From positions 13,454,001 to 13,518,000 of the forward strand of contig CM033752.1 in NCBI GenBank assembly GCA_019671005.1: a DNA stretch of 64,000 nt, read 5' to 3'. The number at the start of each line of letters is the position of its first letter. Positions within the stretch are counted from its first letter, which is position 1. Source of the DNA: Hibiscus mutabilis (lineage: Eukaryota; Streptophyta; Magnoliopsida; Malvales; Malvaceae). The notes under the pieces were generated by a model. It did not search any database, was not told the DNA's origin, and was given only the letters and a program-made list of their open reading frames with translations. The position numbers and the translations under genes are program-made. Below, piece by piece: positions 33,800 to 44,954 of the stretch.

Positions 33800-35487
33800 C
33801 CAAGAACACGTCTGGCCGCTGGCAGAACCCCCACACCGCCACCAGGCCGATCTTCAACCACCACGCTCAAAACATGCCAAACACAACAAGAAAGAAGTTT
33901 GTCAGTCCAGATCTGAAAAAGCAAGTAATATGCAACTTGAACCAAAACAAAAGACAAGCATATATATGTAGGAAACAAATATTTTGTAACCGAGAGAGTT
34001 GTAACAGACAAGAACAAAGAGTAGTAATCAAAAGAACAAGTTGTAATCGAACCAGAAGTTACAATCGAAAAACAAAAGTCAGTCTAGTGGTAAATACTCG
34101 TTTGCTTTTTTTTATTTTTGCATGCATATACAAAAGAGGTAAAAAAGAGAGGGAGTGGTCTTACCGTCGCCGTTTGTGGGTCTCCCCTCCTCAGTGACAA
34201 GCCTTTGGGCTTCCCCAAGCCAGATACGGTGAACTGAAGGGAGGAGGAGACCCCTTGTAGTTTCGTTTTGGGTTTAAAAAATGGGTTTTTTTTTCGTTTC
34301 GTATTTCCTAGATCTAGAGCAAATAGAGGCGTATCCTCTGAATCCAACCTCGGATTCGCGTCGAGGGTGAGACGGGGGTTATTTTGGCAGGTTTTTGAGG
34401 CTCGCCGGCGCAGTTAGCGGTGGCCGGCGGCGGAGAACAAGGCGGCCGGCCGCCGGATTCTGGGTTTCATGGGATGAGTTGAGAGAAAAAAATAAGAACG
34501 AAGATGTTATAAAAACTGAAAAATTAAACGAAAGAGGGAAAATTTGGTCCCGGCCAAAAAAAGGGGTATTTATAGGTGTTATTATTTTGTGAAATGGGTA
34601 AATTACATAATAAATCCCCCCGCGCTTTCAACATTTTCGTTTCTGTCTTGCCGCATGGTATAATTACAATTCCAGTACCCCTTATGTTTCAAAATATTGC
34701 AATCCAGTCCCTAAATTACACCAAATCAGATTTCAAATGGTAAAATTACGCCTTTAACCATCCCGTATTTTTGAACTTTTCATTTTGGGTCTGCCCCTTG
34801 GTCCAATTACAGTTTTGATCCTTTTAAGTTCCGTTTACTTCGCATTTTCGTCCTTAAATTACATATTATTGTTCTTTAATTTCTGCCACTGACTTTTATT
34901 TTTCTTTCATTTCAGTCATGTTTCTTTGTAAATACTCATATTCGTATTATAATCGTATATGTTAATGTATTCTTTTGTCTTATTTTATATCCCTCGTATA
35001 TGCCTCGTATTTTTATGTTTACATGTATATGTGTATTAAGCTTATGATAGTTATGTATCTTTTTTATCCGGCTATTCGTATTAAGTATGTTATGTTCTAG
35101 TTGGTTCGTACACAACATGTTTTATATATTTTTATGTGTGTATGTTCTCTTGGCTTTTTTAGGTTACATGTTAGTGTATTTTCTTTTTTGTATGATATAT
35201 TGTCCCATATATGTTGAAATATGTTTTATTACTAGTATGTATGTCTTTTTGAAATATATGTTCGTCTATATATGTATTTATTCCTACCTTGTTATTGTGG
35301 CATGTTAAGTGTGCTTATATATGATATTAAGCTTGGTATGTATATGTGTATTTTAATTACGTATTTCATATATGTTAGATTAGTATTCTATTATGTGAAT
35401 ATTTACTGTTTTTAAATTATCTGCTATGTCTTATATTTTTGTCACTAAGATTGCATATGGTATATAAATTGTCAATGTGGTGCCCTT

Positions 35488-35554
35488 TTATCCGAGCGTA
35501 AACGGGGCCAGTATCAGGCGTAATGATAGTGGTTGGGCGTTTATTCTCGGATAA
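35488..35554 (+). other. Long stem-loop near the end of the T LTR
   Basis: Arms TTATCCGAGCGTAAACG (35488-35504) and CGTTTATTCTCGGATAA (35538-35554) pair at 15 of 17 positions, with a 33-base loop. Both arms are kept in the 3' LTR (50734-50750, 50784-50800). It would lie in the transcribed part of the LTR. Confidence 0.7.
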
Positions 35555-35917
35555 CTGGGCCCTTAAAATTTATTCGCAATTATGACCGAATTTTAAAATA
35601 ATCGTCACTTTAATCCGGAAAATCCAATATTAATAAAGCGGTAATTATTAAAGTACCAATTTTGGGCGGTGTGGGGGTGCTAATCCTTCCCCATCTGTAA
35701 CTGACTCCCGAACCCAATATTTTTTGAATGTCTGGTTTTATGGTGTCCGGCCTACCTAAGTGGCCGGTGGCGACTACATTTTTTTAAATGCGTTTTTTTT
35801 AAAAAAAAAACCCACGGAATAAATATTTTACGTCCAAAAAATCACGAACACCTTTCAAAAACACTTCGAAAATCCTCGTTTTTTAGCGATATAGAAAAAA
35901 AGGGACATCGCTACAGA

Positions 35918-35936
35918 TGGAGACTCCACTGGGGAC
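35918..35936 (+). other. Primer-binding site of T
   Basis: TGGAGACTCCACTGGGGAC lies two bases after the LTR end. It closely matches the TGGCGACTCCACTGGGGA type seen in Tat/Ogre elements (usually assigned to a tRNA-Arg), with one change at the fourth base. The tRNA identity is from memory. Confidence 0.75.
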
Positions 35937-36516
35937 TATTTTTTTGTTTTTTTTCAAAAACAAATGAGAGTCAAGCTTTTAAAATAATTACCGCTTTACT
36001 AACATTGGAAGTTCCGGATTAAAGTGACTATTAAATTAACATTTGGTCATAATTGCGCGTTTATTTTAACGCATTTAAAATATGGCATATAAACCCGTCT
36101 TTTTAAGTGGGGGGAAAACGCTAATGCTTTCGTGGAGATATCGTTCTCCCGTATGGGCCTAGCAAGTACCTTCGGGGCTCGAGTACCTTATGCTTTCGTA
36201 AGGATATCGTTCCTTCGTACGGGCATAAGCGAATGGGTCCCCCTGAATTGAACCCATTGAAAGGAGCCTATAATGGGTGATGATCGGGGGCCTTGCTACT
36301 CTTAGTAGAGGACAGCAAGGACAATTCGGGTACCTCCTAGCACCAACACTGCACGTAGAGAACATAGAAACCCACCCTGTTAGAGCCATGCGGATAACCT
36401 TAGGTGTTTTAGACGGGATAAATAGGGTTGTTTTGTGTGTTTATTCTGTTTAATTTTGTCCTTTTATTTACATATTCATTAATTTTATCTGGTACTGACT
36501 TGTTTTCTTTTCGCTT
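35937..36516 (+). other. T: leader between PBS and ORF1
   Basis: Non-coding leader. It holds two copies of a 40-base block that starts ATGCTTTCGT and contains GATATCGTTC (36124-36162, 36190-36231), and a small hairpin with arms CCTTGCT and AGCAAGG near 36292-36322. A structural or packaging role is possible but not shown. Confidence 0.6.
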
Positions 36517-38892
36517 TTGTTTTTTTCATACATCATGCATTTGCATCACATAAAGGTACTGGATCAAGTGGTTTGCCTGATCAGAATGTCTTTCACCATG
36601 GAAAAAAGGTGTCTTAGGAAAGAAGAGCTTAATTTGTCAGTCAGACATTGGTCAGAGGTCAACCAGAAAATCCAAGGGGACAGTTTACCGAACGAACGCG
36701 TAATAGCAGGGTACACCTATATGAGTCTCCAACAGAACGACCTATGGGATCTTCAAAGCATTTGGGAAAGATGGGACCGAAGACTACAAGACTTGTTCTG
36801 CGACAGTTATGGCGACATTGCACAGTTGTTATATGTTCGGGTTAACCAACCCCTAGTACGGGCTATAGTCCAGTTCTGGAATCCGGCTTTTTGCTGCTTC
36901 ACCTTCAATGGGCAGGACATGATGCCTACGGTTGAAGAATACACTGCTTTACTTAACCAGAAAAATATTCAGGAAGATTGGATTTACGCGAAGCCTCCGA
37001 GGAATCAGAATTACACTGCGAAACTCAAAACCTTTGCGGGAATGAGTGATGATTGGGTTAATGGCCTCCTTCAGATCCGAGGAGACAATACAGTCTTTGC
37101 ATGGGAAAGTATTCGGGACATCATACCGACACATCCAGACGAGGCAAAGAAAATGGACTTGTTCGCCTTAGGAATATATGGCTTGGTGATCTTTCCAAGA
37201 GTACTCGGGAACATTGACATAGCCATTCTGGATTTGTTTGAGCGGGTGAAACGGAAAGGAAAACCAGTACTAGCAATCTTGGTCGAGACTTTCATTTCCT
37301 TAAATGCTAGCCGGAAACATGAAGAAGGATGTTTTCGAGGATGCGCACAGCTGTTACAAGTATGGATTCAGAGTCACATGTGGAAGACACCGACGAGGGT
37401 CCTGCCGGGGATATCCTTCCAAGGTTTTTCGCCTTTAAGGGAGTACTTAGCAAAGGAATGGCGAGAGGATTTGAAAACAAAAATGTAGACCAGTTTCTTC
37501 AGGAACATTCAAGATGAAGACATAGCATGGAGGGTCCCATGGCTCGGTAAAGTTAATTATTTTCTATACAGTTGTGGTGACTTTAACTGGCTGATGATGT
37601 TGGGATTGCATGGAGGGATCGCCTGTACTCTACTTTTAGTGTCTCGACAGTTTGGATCACGACAGTTCATTCCCAATACCGCCGGATTAAGCCAAACTGA
37701 ATTTCTTTTCAAAGGGGAGTTCAAAGGAAAAATTCATACCATCATGAGGGCCTGGGACCATTGCTACCGGATCAGGGTGGAAGGAGATACCGAGCACATG
37801 ACTACCCCAGACTACGATCTTTGGAGACGTTTGGGGGTTAATAATGTGATTCCCGAATCTGATCAAGGACCAGTAGTGTTACTCGAAGAGCTTACAAGGG
37901 TGGTACCGTCTGAAGCTGACATCTTAAGGAATGAACTCGAAGAAGTTAAAAGGAAAATGGACATCCAACAGACCCAACATGCGAGCGAGCTCTATAAGGC
38001 AAGCTTAGAGGTTGACGAGCGGGACGGGATCATTAGGCAGTTAAAGAAATTAAATGCAGATTTGAACGACAAGAATGCTCTTTATCAAAAAGACGCCCTT
38101 CTACTATAAGCAAAAATACAGAAGGCCAGCCGGAGTCAATTCATAGCCGTGGAAAGAGAAAGGATGAATGGTATTCGTTTGGTGGAAGAAGAACGAGAAA
38201 TCAGCAAGAGGACAATCGAGAAAGAGATAGAAAGTTGCTGGTTGGCTATGGAAGAAGAAAAATGGTCCTCCAAGAAGGCCATTGATCAGGAAAAGGAAAG
38301 ACTCAGGCAAGAAATCACCAAGGGAAAACAAGCTGTCCATCATGAGAAAGAAAGTGTCGCCGTATGGAAAAGAAAGTCCATGAGTAGCCGAAATAGACTG
38401 TCAGAAATGCAAAAGTTGTACGATGACACTATTCAAAGTATGGAGCAAAGCCAAAGTCAGAATGGCGAATTAAAAGGAACGGTGGCGGAAGTTGAACACT
38501 CACTTCGAATGTACTGCCACTGAAATGGTTTCACTGAGCTTCAAGAAAGAGAGCGCGAAGCAAGCATGTTACGAGCACGAATTGAGTCCCTCGAAGCAAC
38601 TGTTGAGGATTACAAGGAAAGAATTAGTGTGTTCGAGGAAGCTGCAGCCGGAGGGGACACCTATTGGCAAAAGAGACTACGCGACGCTGCCCGGATGGTA
38701 CAGGACAGGGACCAGTATTACGCAAACCTAATGGTGGACATACAGCGAGTCGCCAGGCATGTGAACGATTTAGCTATCGAGGCTGAGACACTCCGACCTT
38801 TCATAGTCCCGGAAATGGAAGAAGCTCCCAGGTTCCTCAAGTTGCTCAGGGCAATTGGAAAATTAGGAGATAGAGCTAGAGCTTATCTATAG
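36517..38892 (+). pseudogene. T: ORF1, plant-mobile-domain/DUF7745-like protein with coiled coil
   Basis: One frame runs from the ATG at 36517 (other in-frame starts at 36586 and 36598) to TAG at 38890. It is cut only by TAG 37486-37488, TAA 38107-38109 and TGA 38521-38523. Roughly residues 60-520 resemble the plant-mobile/DUF7745 type: LVRAIVQFWNPAFCCFTF, MMPTVEEYTALLNQ, LFALGIYGLVIFPRVLGNID, FRGCAQLLQVWIQSHMW, and GSRQFIPNTAGLSQTEF. The rest, about 270 residues, is Glu/Lys/Arg-rich with heptad-like spacing and should form a coiled coil. This is the extra ORF found upstream of gag in Ogre-like elements. Its function is unknown. The three stops are the only disruptions in about 790 codons. 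Confidence 0.85.
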
Positions 38893-39180
38893 GACTCGGT
38901 GTTGTAATTAGATCTTTTGTATTAGGGATCTTTATTTTGTAACACGAACTCTGTTGTAATCCAGACCCTTTAATTCCCGTGGAAGTAGTTCAAAAGGGTG
39001 ATTACCAGCGGAATCAGTACCTTATCTGCATACATTCTTGCATTGCATCAGGACATTCGCATCATTATACATGCATCTATTTTCTTGCAACCATATTAAC
39101 ATTATGAATATTGTGGCGTTGTGTGTAGTTAACCCTCAATCATTCATCACCCATACTTTACCCGGTTACAAAGCAAGCTC
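38893..39180 (+). other. T: spacer between ORF1 and gag
   Basis: Non-coding, AT-rich. It includes a T/C-rich run and CAG-like sites that could belong to an intron, but no convincing donor/acceptor pair can be chosen here. Confidence 0.5.
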
Positions 39181-41637
39181 ATGGAAGACAGGATAATCAG
39201 TCTAGAAAAAGGGCAAAAAGAGCTCGAGACAAGACTTGAAGTGGCCCAGAGAGGCCTCAGTGATCAGATTGCGCAGTCGCAAGCATCTATAGTATCCGAC
39301 ATAAGCGCATTATTGGCTAAGAGTCTTGGAAAAAGAATCGAAGGAGAAACCATTCAAGAGCCAGAGGGTACCCCAGCTCACTACAAGGTTCAACCAACTG
39401 CACCAAACCCGGCTAGAAAGGTGTATATTGACCCTGCAGGAATGTCTTCTAGTTTTCAAGTAGGGGCACCTGAAACGCAACCCCTCGATGCTGAATCACT
39501 CTATGAGGAAGAAGTGACGGACCTGAACATGGTTGAAAGAATCAGGAATGAGGTAGAGAAAAAGTGGGAGGAAAGATTTCGCCTCATGGAGGAAAAATTT
39601 AAAGCATTACAATCAAATGAAGAATCAGGAAATGACGCTAGCGACTTAAGTCTGGTGTCCGATCTTGTCCTACCGCCAAAATTTAAAATGCCAGAGTTCG
39701 ACAAATACGATGGAACCACATGTCCTTCCGCGCACATAACAATGTATTGTCGAAAGATGGCGGCCTACCATAAGGACGAAAAGCTACTGATCCATTGTTT
39801 CCAGGACAGCCTAACTAGAGCGGCGTTACGGTGGTACACCCAGTTGAGCAAGGCAAATGTTAAGACATGGAAAGATCTGTCAAGAGCATTTACTAAGCAA
39901 TATAAGCATGTAACAGACATGACCCCCAGCAAAATTATGTTAGAAAATATGGGGCAGAAGTCCAACGAAAGCCTGCAGCAATACGCCCAAAGGTGGAGAG
40001 AAGTGGCCGCCCAAATTCAGCCACCCATCCCGGAGCATGAAATTACGCCGTTATTTGTCAATACTCTAAAAGGGGCACTCTTTGATCGTCTCATTAATAA
40101 CACAACGCAGTGCTTTGCTGACTTAATCAGGACTGGGGAATCCCTTGAACTGGCAATTAAGAGTGGTAGAATTGATGGCGGGGAAGGGTCTTGGAAGTAT
40201 AGCAAGAGAAATGAAGTAAACACCACCAGCACTTATACCGCGCCGAAGAACTTCACAGTTTCACAACCACAAGCACCTATAGGAAAAACACAAAACTCGA
40301 ATCAAAGAGATGAGAGAATCGCCAGAAAAGAGAAAGAGAGAAGAACTTTCACTCACCTACCTGTTTCGTACTCAGAACTTTATTCCCAGTTGTATGAAGC
40401 AGACCTAGTCCGTCCATACATCGTTACTCCTGTCAATCCGCCCTTCCCGTCTTGGTATAATCCGAATGTGCATTGAGACTATCACGGCGGAACCCCTGGA
40501 CATCCCACTGAGAACTGCCTTGCTTTCAAAAAACTTGTGCAGAACTTAATCGATTCCGGGATATTGAAGTTTGAAGAGTCGAGTGTAGCCAACAACCCGC
40601 TGCCTGATCATGGGAGCAGAGGGGTAAATGTTATTGAAGAATACTTTACCAGGAGGATTAAGGATGATGTGTCAGAAATCAAGTCTCCTTTACGGTGGGT
40701 ATTTCAACAGTTATGCATGGCCCGTATGATCGACAAAGGCATGATAACAAGACAGAAGAGATGCGGAGTGTATTGCGAATTCCACCAGACTGAAGGGCAT
40801 GATATCCAAGAATGTGATGAGTTCAAGAAATTGGTGCAGCAGTTAATGAATGAAAAGCAAATAGAATTCTTTGAGGAGCCCATGGGGAAGAAGGGGTCGG
40901 ATGTACACATGACGGATAGCCCCAAATCTAAATACGGGAAGGATAGACCTTTTATCATCTCTCCCAGGCCAGGGAATGCAGGTGTCTCCCAAGGAGAAAC
41001 CAGCAAGATAAGTCCCAAGATCATCATTTCAGCACCATCTCTATTCCCATTCAAAGATATGCGACAAACCCCCTAGAATTATGCTGTAAATGTGACCACG
41101 CCAGAAAAACCAGAACACGGTCAGGTAAAAGAGCCTACGCTGAAAGACCAACAAAGCCAGAACGATGTGAACGTTGGTGAGGCAAGCCATTTCACAAGGA
41201 GCGGCCGATGTTATTCCTCTGATGCTTTGAAAGCAGCTGAAAAAGATAAGGGGAAGAGTACAGCAATTAGCCCTACGCAGATATTTGGAGAAGAACCTCC
41301 CCCAAAGATAAATGAGCCGGTAACTGAGGCCCAGGCCAAAGAATTTCTAAAGTTCTTGAGACATAGCGAGTACAGCGTAGTGGAACAACTACGAAAGCAA
41401 CCAGCCAGGATCACAGTACTAGAATTACTTTTGAGTTCAGAAAAGCACCGGGAGATGTTACTAAAAGTGCTGAATCAAACTTTTGTGCCCCAGGACAATT
41501 CTGTAACAAACCTGGACATGATAGTGGGGCATATCACTGCCTATAATCATAAACGTTCAGTGATGATGAGATCCCTGAGGGAGGAATGGGGTCTACCAAA
41601 GCCCTTAACATCACTACCCACTACAAAGGGTAAGTAG
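39181..41637 (+). pseudogene. T: gag with in-frame stops
   Basis: Start at the ATG 39181 (MEDRIISLEKGQKELE). A coiled-coil N terminus is followed by the gag core: FKMPEFDKYDGTTCPSAHI, CFQDSLTRAALRWYTQL, TPLFVNTLKGALFDRL. TGA at 40474 falls where the first Cys of a Cys/His knuckle (DYHGGTPGHPTENC follows) is expected. The same frame continues with a second Cys/His cluster (CGVYCEFHQTEGHDIQEC). TAG at 41074 replaces a Trp expected from relatives. The tail (SRGRCYSSD-like, here SGRCYSSD; AKEFLKFLRHSEYSVVEQL; LDMIVGHITA) leads to protease. The frame is kept over 819 codons despite two internal stops. Confidence 0.88.
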
Positions 41638-42599
41638 TACCAGGCGTACTGATCGACAACGGGTCAGCATTGAATGTCTTGCCTATGGTGACCCTGCAAA
41701 AACTGCCAATAGATGGTTCGCACATAAAGCCCTGCCACAATTCGGTAAGAGCCTTTGATGGTACGCAAAGAGGAACAATGGGGAAAATTGAGGTGCCCCT
41801 ATTGATCGGACCAACTGAATATGTGATCGATTTTGTGGTGATTGACATAAAACCATCTTACAGCTGCTTGTTGGGAAGACCATGGATCCACTCCGCAGGA
41901 GTTGTCCCCTCATCATTACATCAGAAATTAAATTTGTAGTCGAAGGAAAATTGGTCACAGTAGAGGTAGAGTAGAAATTTGTTGCTTCAGTGACATCAGA
42001 CGCCCCCTACATTCAAAATGATAAAGATGCTCGTTTCGAGCATTGGAACTAGTAAATGCCACATTCGTTTCGGAGGGAAGTCGAATCCCATACCCCAGGT
42101 TATCTAATTGTACCAAGATGACCGTCGCAGAAACTTTGGGCTGAGGAGCCAAAGTAGGAAAAGGGCTAGGGAAGAAATTACAAGGAAACCTGAGACCCAA
42201 GAATATGATAACCAAGAAGGATCGTTTTGGGCTGGGTTACCAACCAAGTGTCCAACAGAAGAAAGAGGAATATAAGAGGAAGGAGGAGCAAAGAAAAGCT
42301 AGATCTAAAGGAGAAGACATTCCGTGGAGACCGATGTCCTTTCCTAATTTGAAAACCACTTTTGTCTCCGGAGGGTTCTACCAGCCAGGTCAAGATGTTG
42401 GAGAGGCAATGAAGAAAAATGAGGTACTCAACCAGGAGGAGATACTCAGTGAATCATTTGAAGGAATGTACATCAACATGATAGCTGAAAAGTACCGAGG
42501 CAGCAAAATATAGACCAACATCCGCCCTTGCCGTCCCGGGGAAACACTCGATAACTGGAGCTGCATTGATCTACCTGTAGTTTTTAGGAATAGATCAGA
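41638..42599 (+). pseudogene. T: protease and G-patch-like segment
   Basis: A frame change from gag leads to the aspartic protease: GVLIDNGSALNVLP (DNGS at the catalytic place, as in Tat relatives), MGKIEVPLLIGPTEY and SCLLGRPWIHSAGV. A degraded stretch follows with several stops (41937-42140). From 42140 the frame reads KVGKGLGKKLQGNLRP, then DRFGLGYQPS, which fits the glycine pattern of a G-patch. The frame passes an in-frame TAG at 42511 and ends at the candidate splice donor. Cleavage of Gag-Pol is the family role. Confidence 0.78.
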
Positions 42600-42811
42600 G
42601 TAATGCTCCGAATCAACCTTTTGTTTTTGCCCGTAAACAATGGGGATCTCTTGTACGGGGCACCTATGTTAACTTTTTGATTGAAATGAAAATATCCCCA
42701 CTTTCCTAAAATGACCAAAGTTTCATTTATTTCATTCATTCATTCTTCATGTTCATTCCCTTCATATAAAGCAGTCTCTTTCCCAATACAATTCATTCTC
42801 ATTCAATGCAG
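42600..42811 (+). other. T: candidate intron between protease and RT
   Basis: Donor GTAATG at 42600 and acceptor after TTCAATGCAG at 42811, preceded by a T/C-rich tract. The interval is 212 bases, AT-rich and without coding signal. Upstream the protease frame hits TAA immediately after the donor G; downstream the pol frame resumes one register away, and removal of the interval brings the two frames together. Ogre elements are known to splice an intron between protease and RT. Splicing is not shown here. Confidence 0.6.
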
Positions 42812-44014
42812 GTCGCTCATGATTGACGATATGAATGATACCGGATCCAATCCTGGAGTGAATTTTGAATGCCCCGAGGTCTCGAGAGGGAATTGAGGAA
42901 GGATATGATGAGATAGAAGGTGAGGTCCTCAAGAGTTAAAGAGAATGGTGGACAACGAAGAAAGGCGGATCATGCCCCATCAAGAAGAAAGCGAAATTGT
43001 CAACTTGGGGACTGAAGAAGAGAGAAAAGAAATAAAAGTAGGAACGACGATTTCCTCAAAAACCAAGCACGAATCGATAACCCTACTTCAGAATTCAAGG
43101 ATGTCTTCGCTGGACTTATCAAGATATGCCGGGGTTGAATACCGACATAGTGGTGCACAAATTGCCAACAAAATCGGAGTGCAAACCAATACAAAGAAAA
43201 ACTTCGGAGAATGAGACCGGATATGTTGTTAAAGATCCGAGAGAAAGTGAAAAAGTAGTTTGATGCTGGATTCTTGGAGGTAGCCAAATACCCCGAATGG
43301 GTTGCAAACATTGTACCAGTACCAAAGAAAGACGGGAAAGTTCGTATGTGTGTAGATTATAGGGATCTGAATCGAGCCAGCCCTAAAGACAACTTCCCTT
43401 TACCATATATTGACACGCTGGTTGACAACACCGTAAGACATTCATGGTTTTCCTTCATGGACGACTTCTCAGGGTACAACCAGATAAAGATGGACCCTAA
43501 CGACATGGAGAAGACCACATTCATAACCATGTGGGGCACTTTTTGTTATCGAGTGATGTCGTTTGGGCTAAAGAACGCAGGGGCAACATACCAAAGAGAA
43601 ATGGTGACTCTTTTCCATGACATGATGCACAAAGAAATAGAAGTATACGTGGACGATATGATTGCCAAGTCCCGAACAGAGGAAGAGCACCTACAAAACT
43701 TGAGAAAACTATTCCAAAGACTACGGAAGTACCAACTGAGGCTCAATCCTGCCAAGTGTACCTTCGCCGTTACTTCTGGAAAACTCCTAGGGTTCGTGGT
43801 AAGCAGAAGAGGGATTGAGATTGATCCAGATAAAGTGAAAGCTATCCAGGACCTCTCACCACCCCGCACTCAGAAGGAAGTTCACGGTTTCCTGGAGAGA
43901 CTGAATTATATCTCTCGTTTCATTTCCCAATTAACCGACCAATGTGACCCGGTCTCAGACTTCTTAGAAAGAATAATCCTGGTGTGTGGGATGAGGAATG
44001 TCAAAGAGCCCTAG
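42812..44014 (+). pseudogene. T: reverse transcriptase
   Basis: The N-terminal linker (MVDNEERRIMPHQEESEIVNL, 42945 on) is followed by a frameshifted part (43095-43270). The RT domain then runs open from 43274 to about 43970: YPEWVANIVPVPKKDGKVRM, NFPLPYIDTLVDNT, FSFMDDFSGYNQIKM, VMSFGLKNAGATYQREM, and the active-site box VYVDDMIAKS with both Asp intact. The thumb (LSPPRTQKEVHGFLERLNYISRF) follows. A frameshift near 43975-44000 separates it from RNase H. Confidence 0.9.
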
Positions 44015-44954
44015 AAAAGATCAAAAAGTACCTGACAAATGCTCCAATTTTAGTTGCACCAGTACTTGGTCGACCATTAATTCTCTACCTGACAGTTTTG
44101 AGAATTCAATGGGATGCGTACTGGGGCAACACGATGAGTCAAGAAAGAGGGAGCAAGCCATCTATTACCTAAGCAGGAAATTCAATGATTGCGAAACGCG
44201 GTACCCGCCAGTACAGAAGCTGTGTTGTGCTCTAGTTTGGGCTACCAAGCGGCTTAGACAGTACATGCTGTACCATACTACCTGGTTGATATCCAAGCTA
44301 GATCCATTGAAGTTCTTAATGGAAGTGCCAGCACTAACGGGAAGGATGGCCCGATGGCAGATGCTTTTATCTGAATTTGATATCGTATATGTTAACCAGA
44401 AAGACGTAAAAGGGAGTACTGTAGCAGATTTCCTAGCTAGTCGTGCCTCGGATGACTATGAGGCGTTGAACTTTAATTTCCCAGACGAAGACTTGATGTG
44501 CATTACAACCGAAGAAGAGGTTTCAGATGATAAATCATGGAAACTTTACTTCGATGGAGCCTCTAACGCCCTCGGACATGGGATAGGGGCAGTGCTAATT
44601 TCTCCTGAGGACGTCTATTATCCTTTCACCAGCAGATTGGAATTCTTCTGCACAAACAATATAGCTGAATACGAAGCTTGCGTCATGGGACTGAAATCAG
44701 CTATTGAGAGAAAGGTTAGGGAACTTCGAGTGTTCGGAGATTCGTCCTTCGTCATTTACCAATTGTGCGAGGAATGGGAAACCAGGGACCCGAAGTTTGT
44801 CAAATATTACGAATTGATCCAAGAGCTCACCAAAGAGTTCGAAAAGGTCAGCTTCAATTACCTGCCCCGAGAAGAAAATCAGATGGCAGATGCATTGGCA
44901 ACCTTGGCATCCATGTTTAAAACAAACACCGGGGCAGAAATGAAACTGATTTAG
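43998..44954 (+). pseudogene. T: RNase H plus second, archaeal-type RNase H
   Basis: The first RNase H is present but its catalytic positions look eroded (MGCVLGQHDESRKREQAIYY, KFNDCETRYPPVQKLCCALVW, TTWLISKLDPLKF), as is usual in the Tat lineage. From about 44530 a second RNase H of archaeal type follows: KLYFDGASNALGHGIGAVL, NNIAEYEACVMGLKSAI, LRVFGDSSFVIYQL, ENQMADALATLASMF. All four acidic residues (D, E, D, D) are visible, so this domain looks catalytically complete. This second RNase H is the defining mark of Tat elements. TAG at 44952 is the only break before integrase, in the same frame. Confidence 0.9.

Larger units (their letters stand above)
33014..35915 (+). repeat. 5' LTR of T
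   Basis: A 2902-bp LTR with ends TGTAATCAC and CGCTACA. It starts with a TG/TA-rich stretch, then a (TA)n run at about 33380-33400, a GC-richer block with two long palindromes (33515-33545, 33774-33799), TATA-like sites and a long stem-loop (35488-35554). The partner at 48266 is 17 bases shorter in the GC-rich block and has a longer (TA)n run. Confidence 0.94.

Noticed and set aside
33496..34197. Overlapping open frames on both strands in the GC-richer part of the T LTR as a possible small gene
   Set aside because: They lie inside an LTR, are repeated at 48747-49353 with different lengths, and show no recognisable domain.
34560..34575. Strong TATAAATA on the minus strand of the T LTR as an antisense promoter
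   Set aside because: The plus-strand reading TATTTATA is as likely to be the sense TATA site; one match in AT-rich DNA is not enough to claim an antisense promoter.
36159..36389. Minus-strand 76-codon frame in the T leader
   Set aside because: No similarity to any known family is visible; it overlaps the direct repeats of the leader and lies on the antisense strand of the element.
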